Source: Podospora pseudocomata
Taxonomy: Eukaryota; Ascomycota; Sordariomycetes; Sordariales; Podosporaceae
Reading direction: 5' to 3'
DNA length: 64,000 nt
Assembly: GCF_035222375.1 (NCBI RefSeq)
Contig: NW_026946363.1
Coordinates: 1,240,001-1,304,000, forward strand
The position numbers were made by a program, and so were the translations under genes. Shown here piece after piece: positions 46,135 through 58,109 of the stretch; position 1 is the first letter of the stretch; each line of letters begins with the position of its first letter. Below the pieces are notes generated by a model that worked only from the letters and a program-made list of their open reading frames with translations, was not told the origin of the DNA and did no database searches.

Positions 46135-47178
46135 GATGGAGGGTTCTCATCCTGTGGAAGGGTTGAGCGCTCGAAGAGAGGGCACATCTTGCTCATTGCA
46201 TGCCGGGAAGAAACTATACTTAATAACGACGGCATCGTTCCGTCCTCGACAAGGTATGGCTTCCATTCCATTTTAGTCCAGGAACTTTACAGCTTCAAAA
46301 GGGCACCATGTTCTAGACGCCATCATATAGGGTCTGCGGCGCAGGCTGGATTGCCGGGTGGTATAAATTGACTTTTGTATAACCTTGGGGGCCAACGTCC
46401 CTGGCGATGTAACTTTCGGTTGTATTGTGATAGATTCGAGCGGCATTTGAACTTGGTCCTACATTTTGCCTGGGATTAGCGAACGGTCACCAGCCCCCAA
46501 CTGTTAACAGCGATCCTAACCTGTATGCCCGCTATTTTGCTAACCAGCTGGGGACTGAATTTGGTTTGGCTTTTGGGGTCACCACCAACTGTCCTGGCCC
46601 CCAATAGCATGTCAGGGGCTGCTGCCCGCAAACGTTTGAGGTCGACGTTGGATGCTTAGGTCCGTCGGTACTGCTGGATGTAAAGGTGAAAATGACGCGT
46701 ACACCCGCTCCCCTAGAGACGGAATGTGAGCTAACTTGTGGGGGTCAGTTCTTGTTGGAAGGTGCGACTTAACAACCAAGGAGGAAAGGGTCATGGTCTT
46801 ACACCTCATAGGCCAACATAACTTGACGCCTGGAAGCCATCCCCAAAGTCACCTCTCAAATGCACCTAGGTACCTCTGGCCAGGCTTTTGTATTAGAAAA
46901 CAACTCGAGACAATCCTAGCTGAATTTCCAGGTAGCTATCTACATCTACAATTCTAACGCAAATTCTTGTTGCTTTTTTGTCTTGCTCTCTCCTCTATCT
47001 CAATCCAAACAAGGTACTTGATCGCAAAACCAACACCAGCAGCAAAGTCATGCTTTACCGCGTATATAAATCAACACAAAGACCACCAATCCTGATAGCC
47101 AACCTAGATTCTGAGGGTATTGTTATCGTAAATATGTTCTTCTTCTCATGGCCCGAAACGTAATAGTCGTTGCGCTGC
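46135..47178. other. Intergenic, no gene seen
   Basis: Promoter of the DUF3433 gene (-) and 3' flank of the aspartic protease (-). No supported gene. Confidence 0.4.
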
Positions 47179-48790
47179 CTACAACAAGAACGTCCCAGAC
47201 CCAAGCATCGCAAACACCATCGATAAGCCCACCACCGAGAGCTGTGCTGCTCCAAGAGCAGGTGGTAGACCACACGCAGCATTCTCGGACCCGTTTACAC
47301 CCGCACTGTCCGTGAAACCAGCACTGGCCGCATAAGCCGGTGTGGTGACTGACGGACGTATGGTCGCTTGACTCTGGTCTGGAGCAATAGTCGCCGAAGG
47401 GATGTGGGCGCTCAAGCTAGGGAAGGGCACAATGTTGCTTTCGGTTGAGTTGAAGTCGGTGGCAGCAAGCCCAACCTGATTGTTGACGAGATCGTAGACA
47501 ACGTACGCTGATCGGAGAAACGTGTCGCCCAGGAGATAGGGAGCAGAGCTGAAGTTCTGGATCCCGAATTCGCAGGCATCCATGCCCTTGTATGGGCCAG
47601 TGTTGAAGACCGGTGCTCGGCCAGATGTGAGATCGAGGACTAGCTCATCCATCGACACATTTATTTGTGGACCACTGGGGCCGCCGAATCCAAACGAAAA
47701 ATACCCCTCGCTGTTTTGCATATCGCATGGAAGAACGGCAAGCTCGAAGTCAGGCGAATATAAAGCCCCAACCTCCTTCCATACTTGCAGGGCAAGGTCA
47801 GTAGGCAAGTAAGAGAGGGTGGTGCCGGAGTCAAGAACTACAGGCATGGGAAAGGCCTTCGACGTGAGCGTATCCTGGCCGCTAGGGCTGACTGCTATCA
47901 GGGAAGTCATGGCAACAGCGAAAGAAGTGTAGAGCCCTTGCGTCGTCGGCAGTATATTGATGCGTGTAAGATCCCCTTTGTACTTTTGGGTATCAATTCC
48001 ACCAAAAAGGATGTTGCCCGAGCTCGAGTCTATTACGGTCAGTAGCTGAGCACGTAGACGAGCTGCTGCGATCTGAACCCACCTAGATCGTTGAGCCATA
48101 AACTGTACGCCACAGTGTTAATCAGTTTTTCTTTAACCATGTTGACGGGGAGGTTGGGGTAAACTGAAGCTGTCGATTGCGTGGTCCCCACGATGGCTTC
48201 ATTCAACGCATAGCCAACACCAACCAATCCATAAGCGATGTCTGTGTTGACACCAAGGCCCATAGTCATGTTCTGTAATGTTGCGCCGCCAATCTGGAAA
48301 ACATCGGTGAAATAGTCACCCTTCGAAGAGCTGCCGTCGACATAGTTGATGTCAAAGTCGCCCTGTCCAACAACCTTGAATGTGCTGGAGCGGTCGGGAT
48401 TAACTGCTCAAAAGGTCAATATAATGATCGAGAAGTCAGGTCAGGGAGTCCGAGCGTACATGTTCCCAATGCGCAACCCTCAGTCCCAGATTTGGAGCAG
48501 ACCTTTGCCGTCGGATCCGGAACCCAGATATCGCTGCTTCCTGTGTCCAACTGGAGCGTGAGGTCTTGACCCGGCGTTCCTAACCTGCAGGTAGCGAAAT
48601 AACCTCCTCTGGCCTCCTCGTTGGTGATGATCTCCTCAAACGTCGAAGCGCGCTTCCGTACTCTGGTGTAGGTTTCTGGTGGCGGTTGTCGCCTCTGAAT
48701 GCCCCATTGAACTACTCCATCCTTTCGTTGTGCCAACGTAGTCGCAGCAAACAATGCACCCGCGGCGATGATGCCAGCCCCCCTTCTCAT
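47179..48790 (-). CDS. Secreted, GPI-anchored pepsin-like aspartic protease (yapsin type)
   Basis: Exons 48460-48790, 48083-48403 and 47179-48029 (introns 56 and 53 bp) give 500 aa. The leader is MRRGAGIIAAGALFAATTLA, followed by a short basic pro-region (RVRKRAS). Both catalytic aspartates are present: Asp82 in LDTGSSDIWVP and Asp284 in VLDSGTTLSYLP. The splice joins restore LGTFNPDRSSTFK and NDLDSSSGNILFGGID. The flap-containing lobe, YLLGDTFLRSAYVVYDL and the C-terminal Ser/Thr-rich stretch ending in a hydrophobic tail (AAQLSVVGLSMVFAMLGSGTFLL after a small-residue cluster) indicate GPI attachment. Cell-surface proteolysis, for example processing of wall proteins, is the expected role. Substrate preference cannot be read. 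Confidence 0.92.
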
Positions 48791-49780
48791 GACTGCGGTT
48801 CGTGACTCCTAGCTATGCGATATACTTGACTCGTTGTAAGAAAGATGTCCCTGGCTCTATGATCGGAATCGTGTACTGAAATAGTCGCCAAAACAGTTGA
48901 CCAGAAGAGGGAGCCGCCCAGGAAAGACACAAGCAATGATGGTGACGCAAACGAGGCGCGCGGGTATCGATCGAGGTTGACTGCGAATGGCTCAGGGACA
49001 CAACACAGCCCGCGGCGACACCTGGAGCCGAAACCAAGAGAGCTTAAATCGGGCCAAAATACATCGAAGGGAGCACCAACTCGGTCTCGGGCAATGTTCG
49101 ACGAGCCGGATCAGCCGGATCAGCGTTATACAGCTCCAGAAAAGGTCACTAGAAGCAGACCAGAAGAAAAAAAGGGGGGGCTCCAAGGGAAACGGGCAAA
49201 AAGGCGAGCGAGTGACCGAGGTTGGCACGCAGCCATTTGATTATGTTGACTGTGACAGGACTTCGTCACCGGGGGTCGGGCTCGGGAGGGAAAGCGGAAA
49301 AACGAACTTCCATTATTCAGCGTGTCAGGCCTCCCCTCGGAGCCAGGAAATCCTGGGAGGGAAGGTCGTCACTGACATCAGCTAGTCCATGATCAAGCAA
49401 CAAGAGCGAAGCAAACAAAGCCGTTCCTGGCGTCCGAAATAAAGATGACGGGATGCTTCCACTTACACCGAAAAGCAGGCTTCAGTGGGGTCGGAGCTTT
49501 TTCCAGCGGTGGGAGCTCCTCCCATTTCCCAGTGAAGAATCAAGCAATCCATGGATCTCTTGGCAACAGCGGGGTACGCGGCCTTAGCGCCCCATGACGT
49601 TGCTTGTCTGGGGAATGTGGGGTCTTTTCAGGGATGATGTCCGACAGGGCATTCTTCATCAAGCTTCAACTTCAGGCACACGACTCGGGAGATATGAATG
49701 ACCAAACACCTGATGCTATAAGTACTCCTTCTGATTGACTGCTCTCAGACCCGATGAAAATCTAAACAGCCTCAGCCTAT
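48791..49780. other. Intergenic, no gene seen
   Basis: Promoter of the aspartic protease (-) and 3' flank of the 96-aa secreted protein gene (-). No supported gene. Confidence 0.4.
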
Positions 49781-50140
49781 TCAGCAGTGATCACTCTTCC
49801 CATCTCCACCGTCAACACAGCTGCTGCACTTGGCCTGGTATTTGATGTTGCCATTGCTCCCACCCGTGCAATAAAAGAGAGAATGATTCACATAGGCCGA
49901 GGAAGTGGACTTGTCTGCCTTTTTGAGGGCTTCGATAATTTGGTTGTAGTAGTTGCCTAGGTAGGAGAGTGTCAGCGTTGAACCTGGGGAATCTGGATAC
50001 CTCAAGAGGATGGGAAAGGCAATACCTCTGCGAAGAAGGACGTATCCGCAATAGTGCAAGCCGGTCTTGCAATTGGCGGCATCTACTGCAGCCGGTGCGA
50101 CGACTGCGAGGGTGATGGCGAGGATGGAAGAGAGCTTCAT
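49781..50140 (-). CDS. Small secreted cysteine-rich protein (effector-like), 96 aa
   Basis: Exons 50026-50140 and 49781-49956 (intron 69 bp) give 96 aa. The signal peptide is MKLSSILAITLAVVAPAAVD. The mature protein has six cysteines in the pattern NC...HYCG...FYCTGG...KCSSC...HC at the end, so three disulfides are likely. GLHYCGYVLLRRG, SLFYCTGGSNG and CVDGGDGKSDHC match a widely occurring group of short fungal secreted proteins whose members I recall but for which I know no function. A longer in-frame start upstream (50317) is unlikely because it buries the leader. A TATAAAA box lies about 118 bp upstream. It could be an effector, an antimicrobial or a wall-associated peptide. Confidence 0.85.
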   Translation of the reverse strand: MKLSSILAITLAVVAPAAVDAANCKTGLHYCGYVLLRRGIAFPILLRYPDSPGSTLTLSYLGNYYNQIIEALKKADKSTSSAYVNHSLFYCTGGSNGNIKYQAKCSSCVDGGDGKSDHC

Positions 50141-50257
50141 TTTTGCGTGATTGAGTAGTTGGGTTTGGGTTGGTTGTGAGAGTTGTGCCGTCAGTGGTTG
50201 TGATGTGATGCGACTGAGCTTGATGGACGTGTCTCCAAGCCAACATCCCTCGACAGA

Positions 50258-50264
50258 TTTTATA
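50258..50264 (-). promoter_or_regulatory. TATA box of the 96-aa secreted protein gene
   Basis: TATAAAA on the minus strand, about 118 bp upstream of the start codon at 50140. Strong consensus suggests inducible expression. Confidence 0.5.
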
Positions 50265-50821
50265 CTCGCGAGATCATGAAGCTTCTCTTGCAGTTGAGGC
50301 CTCGGCCTTGGTGTCACGCCGTCTTATTGGCATCAACATCAGCACAAGGTAACATCATGGTCTTTACCGAGACTCGTTCCGTGTGGAGTTGTAACCTTTT
50401 ACATGACACTAGCACAAGGCTGTTGGTTCATAGTTAGGCCGATCTTGTGTTCTCAACTACAGTCTTACGGCTTTCAAAGCCTCAGCTGCAATAAATGGAC
50501 CTTGGCTGTTGCATTGTAGTATGCCTGCCGAATCCTGCCCCTTATTAGCTACCCCTTAGGGATGCCTGTTAGCGGCATGACATAACTAGATGCTATATGG
50601 TTGGTGGACTCGTAAACACAACATAGCACGCTCAAAGGCTCATGAGACCGGTGGTTCATCTCACCGGATTTCGGCACCTTCCTCCATAAAAAGGACCTTG
50701 CAGGGCTCTTTCTAAGATAACCAAGACATCCATCGCCAATCAAAATACCAGTCAACTATAGGTAGTCCATGAGCTCGCTTTCCATTCATCCGTGTCTTCA
50801 CTCGAGCCAACTCGGCTTACT
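50265..50821. other. Intergenic, no gene seen
   Basis: Spacer between the 96-aa secreted protein gene promoter and the aminotransferase 3' end. No coding signal. Confidence 0.4.
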
Positions 50822-52103
50822 CTATTCAAGCAAAAACTTCTCCAAATACCCACCGAGCACCTCCAGGGCCTCCTTCAAGACCTCGGTCTCACACACATAC
50901 CCTATTCTCACAAACCCCTTAAAGTCCCTTGCCAGCCCGAAGCACGGACTCGCTGGCATAAACAGCACCTTTGTCTTGTCCAACACATCCAAGACAAAGT
51001 TTGGGTCATGAACCGGTACCAGGCCTCGTTTGCTGAATTGTACCAGGGCGGTTGTCCCAGCCGTAGGCTTCACCCACGAACACACTGAGTGATACTTCTC
51101 GACGAACTTGCTCAGAATCTCGAGGTTTGTCCGGGCAAGGTTCATGTTCCTCTCCAATAGAGGTCCGAGAACTGGCTCCGATAGAGCATAGCTCGCGACT
51201 TGATCGTCAAGCTGCGAGACGCTAATGGTAGTGTAGTCCCGAGCATGAGCCACGGCTTCGATGATGCTCTCGTCGCGGGAAGCTACCCATCCTATTCGGA
51301 TGCCAGCCAGAGAGAAGGCCTTGGACATGGAGCCAGTGGCAACAGCCTTTTTGTACCCCAGGGTGAGAATGGATGGAGGGGCGGTCTGACCGTCGGGTAG
51401 GGAGTGGTAGAGAGGGTTGTAGACCTCGTCGGCGAAGACAATGATGTCCCTTTCTTTTGCGAAAGAAATGATGTCTTCAAGGACAGACTTGGGGGTGGTG
51501 CTACCCATGGGATTATTGGGATTGTTGAGGACGATCATCTGGTCAGGGTCAGCACGGGTTGGTATCAAGGCGGTCGGGAACACACACCTTGGTGTTCTCC
51601 TTTACCAACGATTCCAAGTCCTTCACGTTAGGTACATAATGATTTTCCTTCGTTAACTCCCAGAGTGACACTTCAGCCCCAAGACTTTCCGGCACAGCGT
51701 ATAGCTGTTGATACGTCGGGTAGACACAGACAACATGGTCACCGGGTCCAACGAGGGTGTAAAACAACAGGAAGTTGGCTGCGATAGCTCCTTGGGTGAT
51801 GATGATATTCTCGGCAGGAAGAGGCGATGTCAGAGGCGAAGTGGCATCAGCCTGAGGGGAGGACAGGCCACGGTGCAAAAGTGAGGCAACACGCTGTCGA
51901 AGCATTTTAGAGCCGGTGATTGCACCATAGGTCAGTTTCTTGGAGGTGGAAAGTGGACTTGGGAGGTCTTTATCAGTGCAAAGCTGAACAAGGTCTTTGA
52001 TGGATACCGAAGCTGCACATGTTTCGGCGATGTTCAAGACACCAGGTGTGTTTTCAAGCCTGTTCATCCATTGCTCGACTTCGAAGGGTTGAATCTTGAC
52101 CAT
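50822..52103 (-). CDS. PLP-dependent class I/II aminotransferase
   Basis: Exons 51588-52103 and 50822-51538 (intron 49 bp, phase 0) give 410 aa. The fold-type I landmarks are present: LTYGAITGSKMLRQRVASLL (substrate/PLP entry helix), NIIITQGAIAANFLLF, YPTYQQLYAVPESLGAEV, the PLP-binding NNPNNPMGSTTP, Asp209 in VFADEVYNPLYH, and the Schiff-base lysine Lys245 in TGSMSKAFSLAGIRIGW, with the arginine of that last block. The C terminus has the usual small-domain VRIGYVCETEVLKEAL with the carboxylate-binding Arg. The subfamily is uncertain. It resembles fungal enzymes annotated as capreomycidine-synthase-like or general aromatic/alanine-type aminotransferases. No biosynthetic neighbours point to a specific pathway. 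Confidence 0.9.
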
Positions 52104-52176
52104 TTTGGACGGGTGGGAGTGGATTGGCGTTTCTTGTGATTCTCTTTGATGTCAAGGTAAGAGTGAGTGTTGATGA

Positions 52177-52184
52177 CTTATATA
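52177..52184 (-). promoter_or_regulatory. TATA box of the aminotransferase gene
   Basis: TATATAAG on the minus strand, about 75-80 bp upstream of the ATG at 52103. Confidence 0.4.
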
Positions 52185-53102
52185 GTTACTTTCCAAGTTG
52201 TCGCTCTGCGCCTTCTCCCATCTCCATGAAGACCTGCGCCCTTCAATGACATGCTCTAGTGGAGTTAGAGTACCTTGTGCACTTCTCAGAGCCTCATGGG
52301 CATGGAAGTTTCCATGATCCTAAACACCTGCCGTTCGAAGGTAGGAAGGATCCATAGGGGCCGATATTCAAGGCCTGCTATCGATATTAATCCCTAGTCT
52401 GTTTACTATCGCCCCATACATGTGAGGGGAAGCGGAGTTGTTGGAAGTTGATGGCTCCTGATAACGATAAACTCTGTACCTAGGGTGACTGTCACCTGAG
52501 TCTGCTGACCGTTTCAGCAGCGCCCACTTGTGCGACACCCCTGGGAAGACGTGGCAGGGAAATGCAGATGAGATCCACATTGAAAGCGGTACAGCCAATC
52601 GAAGGGCTCGGCTCCGATTGAACCGCTCCAGGCCCGCTCCAGGATGCTCCGTGCCTCTCCACAGCGACATCATCGCCTGGGGAGCGTTGGACGGCTGAAG
52701 GCCGATTGCGCCAGACAGACACACAGGAGAGTTCCCTCTTTCAACACTGCCATGTTCAACATGAGGCTTTATTGACTGATGAACACCAGTGCCTTTTTTG
52801 GACATTGATGACAGGTACCTGCTGGGACGACCTGTGAAAGAGCATTAGCTTCCCACCAGTCTGGAAGCTCTGCATTGGCGTTGATCTAAGCTCTGCCAGG
52901 GTAGGTGGTTGAGTCTTCGTGGGGTTGGTCTGACGCCCTTGTCGCCTGCCGGCTCAGCATCCGCCGATCTCAACAGCTTCCATCTCAACACGCACCACAG
53001 CTTCGCAAGCTTCTTCCATCGCATTGTTGCAACAGTCCCAGTTCGCATCAAATCTCTGAGTTTCTACTTCATCACGGCCCGAGCTGGCCTACCTCCGCCA
53101 TC
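52185..53102. other. Divergent promoter interval, no gene seen
   Basis: Between the aminotransferase (-) and the ABC transporter (+). Open frames are short and unsupported. Confidence 0.4.
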
Positions 53103-56100
53103 ATGGCATCCAAAATACCACGGGCGCTAGCCTTGCTGCTATCGCTGTCATGCGCTGTCTCGGCCGCCAGCAACTACTCGTCCATCGACATGCTGCGAGT
53201 CCAGGCAGCACTGATGGAGGGACGTCCAAAAGACTGTCCACCATGGTAGGTTTTCGGTCCCAAATGGATTTCCCATTCTCATCATGTCCAGAATGCTTAC
53301 GACCTGTCTTGAACAGCTTCAACTGCAACCTCCCAGCCCATTCGTGCGGTCAGTTCGCTCCTTGTAGCGAATACAGCGGCAAATGCAATTGCCCTGATGG
53401 CTTTGGCGGTGACAATTGTCTTGAACCATGTATGCGCCCCTTCGTATCACAACTATTTACGCAATGGCTGTACTCACACCATGTGCTCCACAGTATGCGG
53501 CTCTCTCTCCAGAGGACCTGATCGACCGAAACGGGAGGGCAAGTCCTGCCAGTGTGATGATGGATGGACCGGCATCAACTGCAATGTGTGCACCAACGAT
53601 AGAGCCTGCGACGCCATGACCGAGACTGGTGATGGTGGTGTTTGTTATACCGGCGGTGAGATTGTGAAGGAGAACTTCCAGATGTGTGATGTTACCAATA
53701 AGGCTATTCGTAGCCTGTTGGGCGCCCAGATCCCCCAGGTCACCTTCAACTGCAAAAAGGAGACGAAGCTGTGTGATTTCCAATGTGAGTCTGATGTGGC
53801 ACCTCATACTTTGAATGCTTGAGCTGACAGTTTTACAGTTTGGGTTGATCAGAAGGAGTCTTTTATGTGCCATCTCGAAGAATGCGATTCGACCGCCGAC
53901 TATGACCTCTCGGGAACGAAGAACTCGACTTCCTACAAGTGCGAAAAGATCAAGTGCGAGTGTATCCCCGACCGTATGCTCTGTGGCGAGAATGGCTCTG
54001 TGGACATCAGCGATTTCCTGGTCAACTTGATCAAGGGCCCTGCCAAGTTCGAGTGTGTGCAACGACCGGGCGAGGACAAGAAGTGCTCTTTCCAAGAGCC
54101 CGAGATGAACAACCTGATCAGCGATATTTTTGGTGACTCGAGCATTCTTCTCAGCTGCGGCGCCGGCGAATGTCTCTACCACACAGAAGTCCCCGGTTAT
54201 GCCCCCCAGGTCCCCAAGATCAACACGCCATTGATTGCTGGAGTCATTGCAGGATGCGCACTCTTCTTGGTGGGTGTCATTCTCCTGACATGGTACTTGT
54301 CCAGAAGGCAGTTCAAGTATGGGCCTATCCATCTGGACGATTCAGATGACGAAGCCATCAAGCTCATGGCAGACCACAAGCCGGCCTCCCTTTACTTCCA
54401 GAACGTGTTCTACAACCTGAACGGAAAGCATATTCTTTCGGGCATCCAGGGCATGGCTCATCCCGGAGAGATCACGGCGATCATGGGAGCTTCGGGTGCT
54501 GGAAAGACCACCTTTTTGGACATCTTGGCCCGCAAGAACAAGCGTGGCCAGGTTTCTGGTGACTTTTATGTCAATGGTGAAAAGGTCAGCGATGTGGACT
54601 ACAAGAACGCTGTGGGATTTGTTGATCAGGAAGATACCATGTTGCCCACTCTCACGGTTCACGAGACCATCATGACCAGCGCACTTCTTCGCCTGCCAAG
54701 GGACATGGGAAGGGCCGCAAAGGAACAGAGAGTCGTCGAGGTCGAAAAGCAGTTGGGTATTCACCACATTCGAGACTCGTTGATCGGTTCCGAGGAGGGC
54801 AAGGGTCGGGGTATTTCGGGCGGAGAGAAGCGCCGTGTCAGCATTGCCTGCGAGTTGGTCACCAGCCCGTCCATCCTCTTCCTCGATGAGCCTACCAGTG
54901 GTCTTGACGCTTACAACGCCTACAACGTCATCGAATGTTTGGTCACATTGGCAAAGACGTACAAGCGGACAGTCATCTTCACGATCCACCAGCCTAGATC
55001 CAACATCGTTGCCCTGTTTGACCGCCTCATTCTGCTCGCTCAAGGCAAGACCGTCTACTCTGGACCCCTGCACCTGTGCCAGGAGTACTTCGATCAGATC
55101 GGTTACAGCTGCCCTCCCGGTTTCAACATCGCCGACTATTTGGTCGACCTGACGATGCATGCTTCCTCCACCACTTCCTACGACGACGGTGCCCTGTCTA
55201 CTGATGGTGGTAGCATCGGCCCCAGCAGCACCCGGGCTGTCAAATCGGTCGCTAGTATCTCTGGTAACAGTGTTGGTGACGAGAGTACAGTTACGGCTGG
55301 CTCATCACGTCCCAGAGGCCCGCGTCGGGATTCCGTGAGGTTGAGGCAGGAGCGGGAGCTCTACACTCGGCGCAAGCAAGCAGCTGATACTGCTGCTTTT
55401 TCGGACGCCGGGGACGAGATTGGAGCGTACAAGGTTCAACGCCAGGCACCCGGCCAACAACCAACCCCAATCGCGGAAGATCCTGATGATTTACCTCCTC
55501 CCGCCACCACTGGAACCGATCTGGACATTCTCGTTCACTCTTATATCCAGTCAGATATCGCTGGCAATACGCATGACCAAATCGAGCAGGCTGTTGCGGC
55601 AGCGACTGCCAGAAACGGCCAAAACGCCAATGGGTATGTGGCAGATGGACCCAACATCAACCTTGGTGCGATGGGCAGAGGATATACTCGCATCGGATAT
55701 TGGCGACAGTTTGTTCTTTTGTCCCAGCGTACCTGGAGAAACCTCTACCGGAACCCCATGTTGATGTTGACCCACTACGCCATCGCCATCCTCCTCGCCG
55801 TTTTCGCTGGCTATCTGTTCTACGGCCTGACGATGGATATTGCTGGCTTCCAAAACAGACTCGGTCTTTTCTTCTTCGTCCTCGCCCTGTTCGGCTTCAG
55901 CACCCTGACCAGCTTGTCCGTGTTCTCCCAGGAGCGGCTTCTCTTTGTCCGTGAGAGAGCAAATGGATACTATTCACCCATCACCTACTTTGCGGCCAAG
56001 GTTCTTTTCGACATCATCCCTCTCAGAATTATCCCACCAATTCTGCTAGGTGCGATTGTCTACCCAATGACTGGCCTCGTTGCCGAGCCAGCCAAGTTTT

Positions 56101-56528
56101 TGGTGTTCATGCTGGTCCTGGTGCTTTTCAACTTTGCTGCAGCAGGCATTTGTCTGTTCATCGGCATTGTCTGCAAGGACCATGGCGTTGCGAACCTGAT
56201 TGGCAGCTTGGTCATGTTATTCAGCTTGCTTTTTGCCGGTCTGCTGCTGAATCACAACGCAATTCCACCAGCAGCTCTCTGGCTCCAGTGGCTGTCAATC
56301 TTCCACTATGGCTTCGAGGCGCTGATCGTGAACGAGGTCGCTGGGCTCACTCTTATCGACCACAAGATTGGTATCGATATTACCGTGCCTGGTGCCGCCA
56401 TTCTCAGCTCGTTCGGTTTCGATAACCTGGCCATGTGGATGGACATCATCAATCTTGGTGTATTTGGTGTTGTGTTCATCATTCTGGCTTACGCCGCTAT
56501 GCATCTTCTTTTGGTCGAGAGGAGATAG
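53103..56528 (+). CDS. ADP1: ADP1-type ABC transporter (ABCG half-transporter with EGF-like N terminus)
   Basis: Four exons, 53103-53245, 53317-53429, 53494-53784 and 53839-56528 (introns 71, 64 and 54 bp), give 1078 aa. The signal peptide is [21 protein letters not shown]. The lumenal/extracellular part is Cys-rich with EGF-like modules ([21 protein letters not shown] and [15 protein letters not shown]); splicing restores these. One helix ([19 protein letters not shown], about residue 312) precedes the nucleotide-binding domain: Walker [10 protein letters not shown] (about 399), signature SGGEKRR (about 509), Walker [13 protein letters not shown] (about 530). A Ser-rich linker leads to six C-terminal helices (about 824-1075). 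This layout matches yeast Adp1, an ABCG/White-type protein. The transported substrate is not established. Confidence 0.93.
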
Positions 56529-57161
56529 TCGTGGGCGGCAGGCGGAGATGATGTTCCTTGCAGGCTTCGTCTGTTACTAAATCTTCAAGAGGCGTCTTGT
56601 TTCCGGGAGTTGGTGAGGTAGAGAGTGGTTTTTGTTTTGCGTTGTTGCTGCATGTTTTTTCTTGGATTACTTGAACACATATCATGTACCACTGGTAGTA
56701 TTGTACACGACGGACGGACGATGAGGGAGCAAAGGACGGGATGGGAATCAGGGGCAATCGGCGTTCTGACAGGCGTATAGTCATTTTGAATTTGATCAGC
56801 GAAATATGTAGAGTAGGAGAACATTATGTGATTTCTTTATTTCTTCTCTTCTTTTTGTACATATCCCTGTTCTTCTTCTTCTTCTTCTTCTTCTTCTTCT
56901 TCTTCTTCTTCTTCTTCTTCTTCTTCTCTGTAGAAGCTAAACAGAGTGTATACAATATTGTAAATAGCTCTTTTCAGTGGCCGGTTAAACATTGGCTCAA
57001 AACAAATTCTATTTGTACACGCCTACTTCCACCTAGGCTTTGATACATGATGTAACTAATGTAGTCTCATCGGTTTGCCCGCAACAAACAGGCATCCCCA
57101 CCTGCTTAAGACAGCTTCATCTCTCTCCTTGTGCTCTCGAAACTCCCAGATCGCTCATTTA
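56529..57161. other. Convergent 3' flanks with TTC repeat
   Basis: Intergenic between the ABC transporter (+) and the mitoribosomal gene (-). It contains the TTC run listed separately and no supported gene. Confidence 0.45.
56870..56927 (+). repeat. (TTC)n trinucleotide repeat
   Basis: About 19 nearly perfect TTC units, a pure polypyrimidine tract, in the 3' flank between convergent genes. Confidence 0.95.
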
Positions 57162-58109
57162 CTAAGCATCGATAACCAGCTTGCCACCCGAAAGCTCCTC
57201 GGCCACCAACTTCCTCCTGACCGCCGCCTGGGTCGCCGCCCTGGTAGAATCAGACAATCCAGAGGCCATACCTGAAATCTGCGCCTGTCTCGTGGCCACG
57301 CTGATCGGCGGGCCAGAAGCCTCCCAAATGTTCTTAGCGGCGCTGCTAATCCTGTTCTTGAACGTATCCTCCTTGAACAGCTCCTCGACCCTCTCCTCCA
57401 GCTGCTTCTCCGTCACGATGAAGCTCTGCGCGGCAACAAACAGCTGAGCAAGGGCGTCTTTCCTCGCCTCTGACTTTTGCGCAGCCAACTGTTCAGTCTT
57501 TTGCCTGGCCTCTTCGGCCCTCTCGAACCGGAGTGGACTGGGCTCGACCTGGACCTTCAGGGCGGTGGACGCCTTGACTGTCGACCGGGTGAGGATTTCG
57601 TCCTCGCGCTCGGGCTTGTTGGCGCAGGCGATGTTGAATTCGACCTTGTACTGGGAGCGTTCGAGGATTCTCCTGTCGTGGGTGGTCTTACGGCGGTAGA
57701 GGCTAAAGGTGCCTGCTGCGAGGTTCTTGCGGCGGATGGCAGCTGCTTTGCGGTGGGCGGCTTCGGCGGCGGATTTGGGGGGGAGGCCGGCGGCTTCGGA
57801 TTTGGAGAGGGGGGTGGCGGCTTTGATGAAGGCGGGTGTGGCTTTGCGGTGGCCGCCGCGGGTGGGGAAGAGGTTGCGCGGTTTGGGGAGGTGGCCTTTG
57901 ACGGGGGGGGGTTTGACTTCGGAGGATTGGGGGGGTTCGGGGATGGTGATGAACTTGGGGGAGTCGGGGGGGAAGAATTGTTGGAGGTAGGAGGGGGTTG
58001 TCGAGAGGGAGCGAGAGAGTTGCCGGGATACTGGTCTTGGGGTGAGGCGGCAGTTGGTGAGGGCGGCTTCGAGGCCGGTGAGGGCCGGTCGTGGGAGCGA
58101 TGGAGGCAT
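57162..58109 (-). CDS. PET123: Mitochondrial small-subunit ribosomal protein mS26 (Pet123-like)
   Basis: Single exon, 315 aa. The first 35 residues are Arg/Ser/Thr-rich without acidic residues (CRLTPRPVSRQLSRSLSTTP), a mitochondrial presequence. A Pro-rich stretch and basic Lys/Arg helices follow (RKAAAIRRKNLAAGTFSLYRR). Then comes LERSQYKVEFNIACANKPER and a long charged helix (LRFERAEEARQKTEQLAAQK) leading to ALAQLFVAAQSFIVTEKQLEERVEELF. This order fits fungal Pet123/mS26 proteins of the mitochondrial 37S subunit, recognised by pattern and not alignment. Its start is 460 bp from the divergent NOG2 gene. Confidence 0.68.
   Translation of the reverse strand: MPPSLPRPALTGLEAALTNCRLTPRPVSRQLSRSLSTTPSYLQQFFPPDSPKFITIPEPPQSSEVKPPPVKGHLPKPRNLFPTRGGHRKATPAFIKAATPLSKSEAAGLPPKSAAEAAHRKAAAIRRKNLAAGTFSLYRRKTTHDRRILERSQYKVEFNIACANKPEREDEILTRSTVKASTALKVQVEPSPLRFERAEEARQKTEQLAAQKSEARKDALAQLFVAAQSFIVTEKQLEERVEELFKEDTFKNRISSAAKNIWEASGPPISVATRQAQISGMASGLSDSTRAATQAAVRRKLVAEELSGGKLVIDA

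Noticed and set aside
53457-55160. Two long minus-strand open frames under the ABC transporter
   Set aside because: They are antisense shadows of a strongly supported ABC transporter gene, with no family resemblance and no splice-consistent structure.
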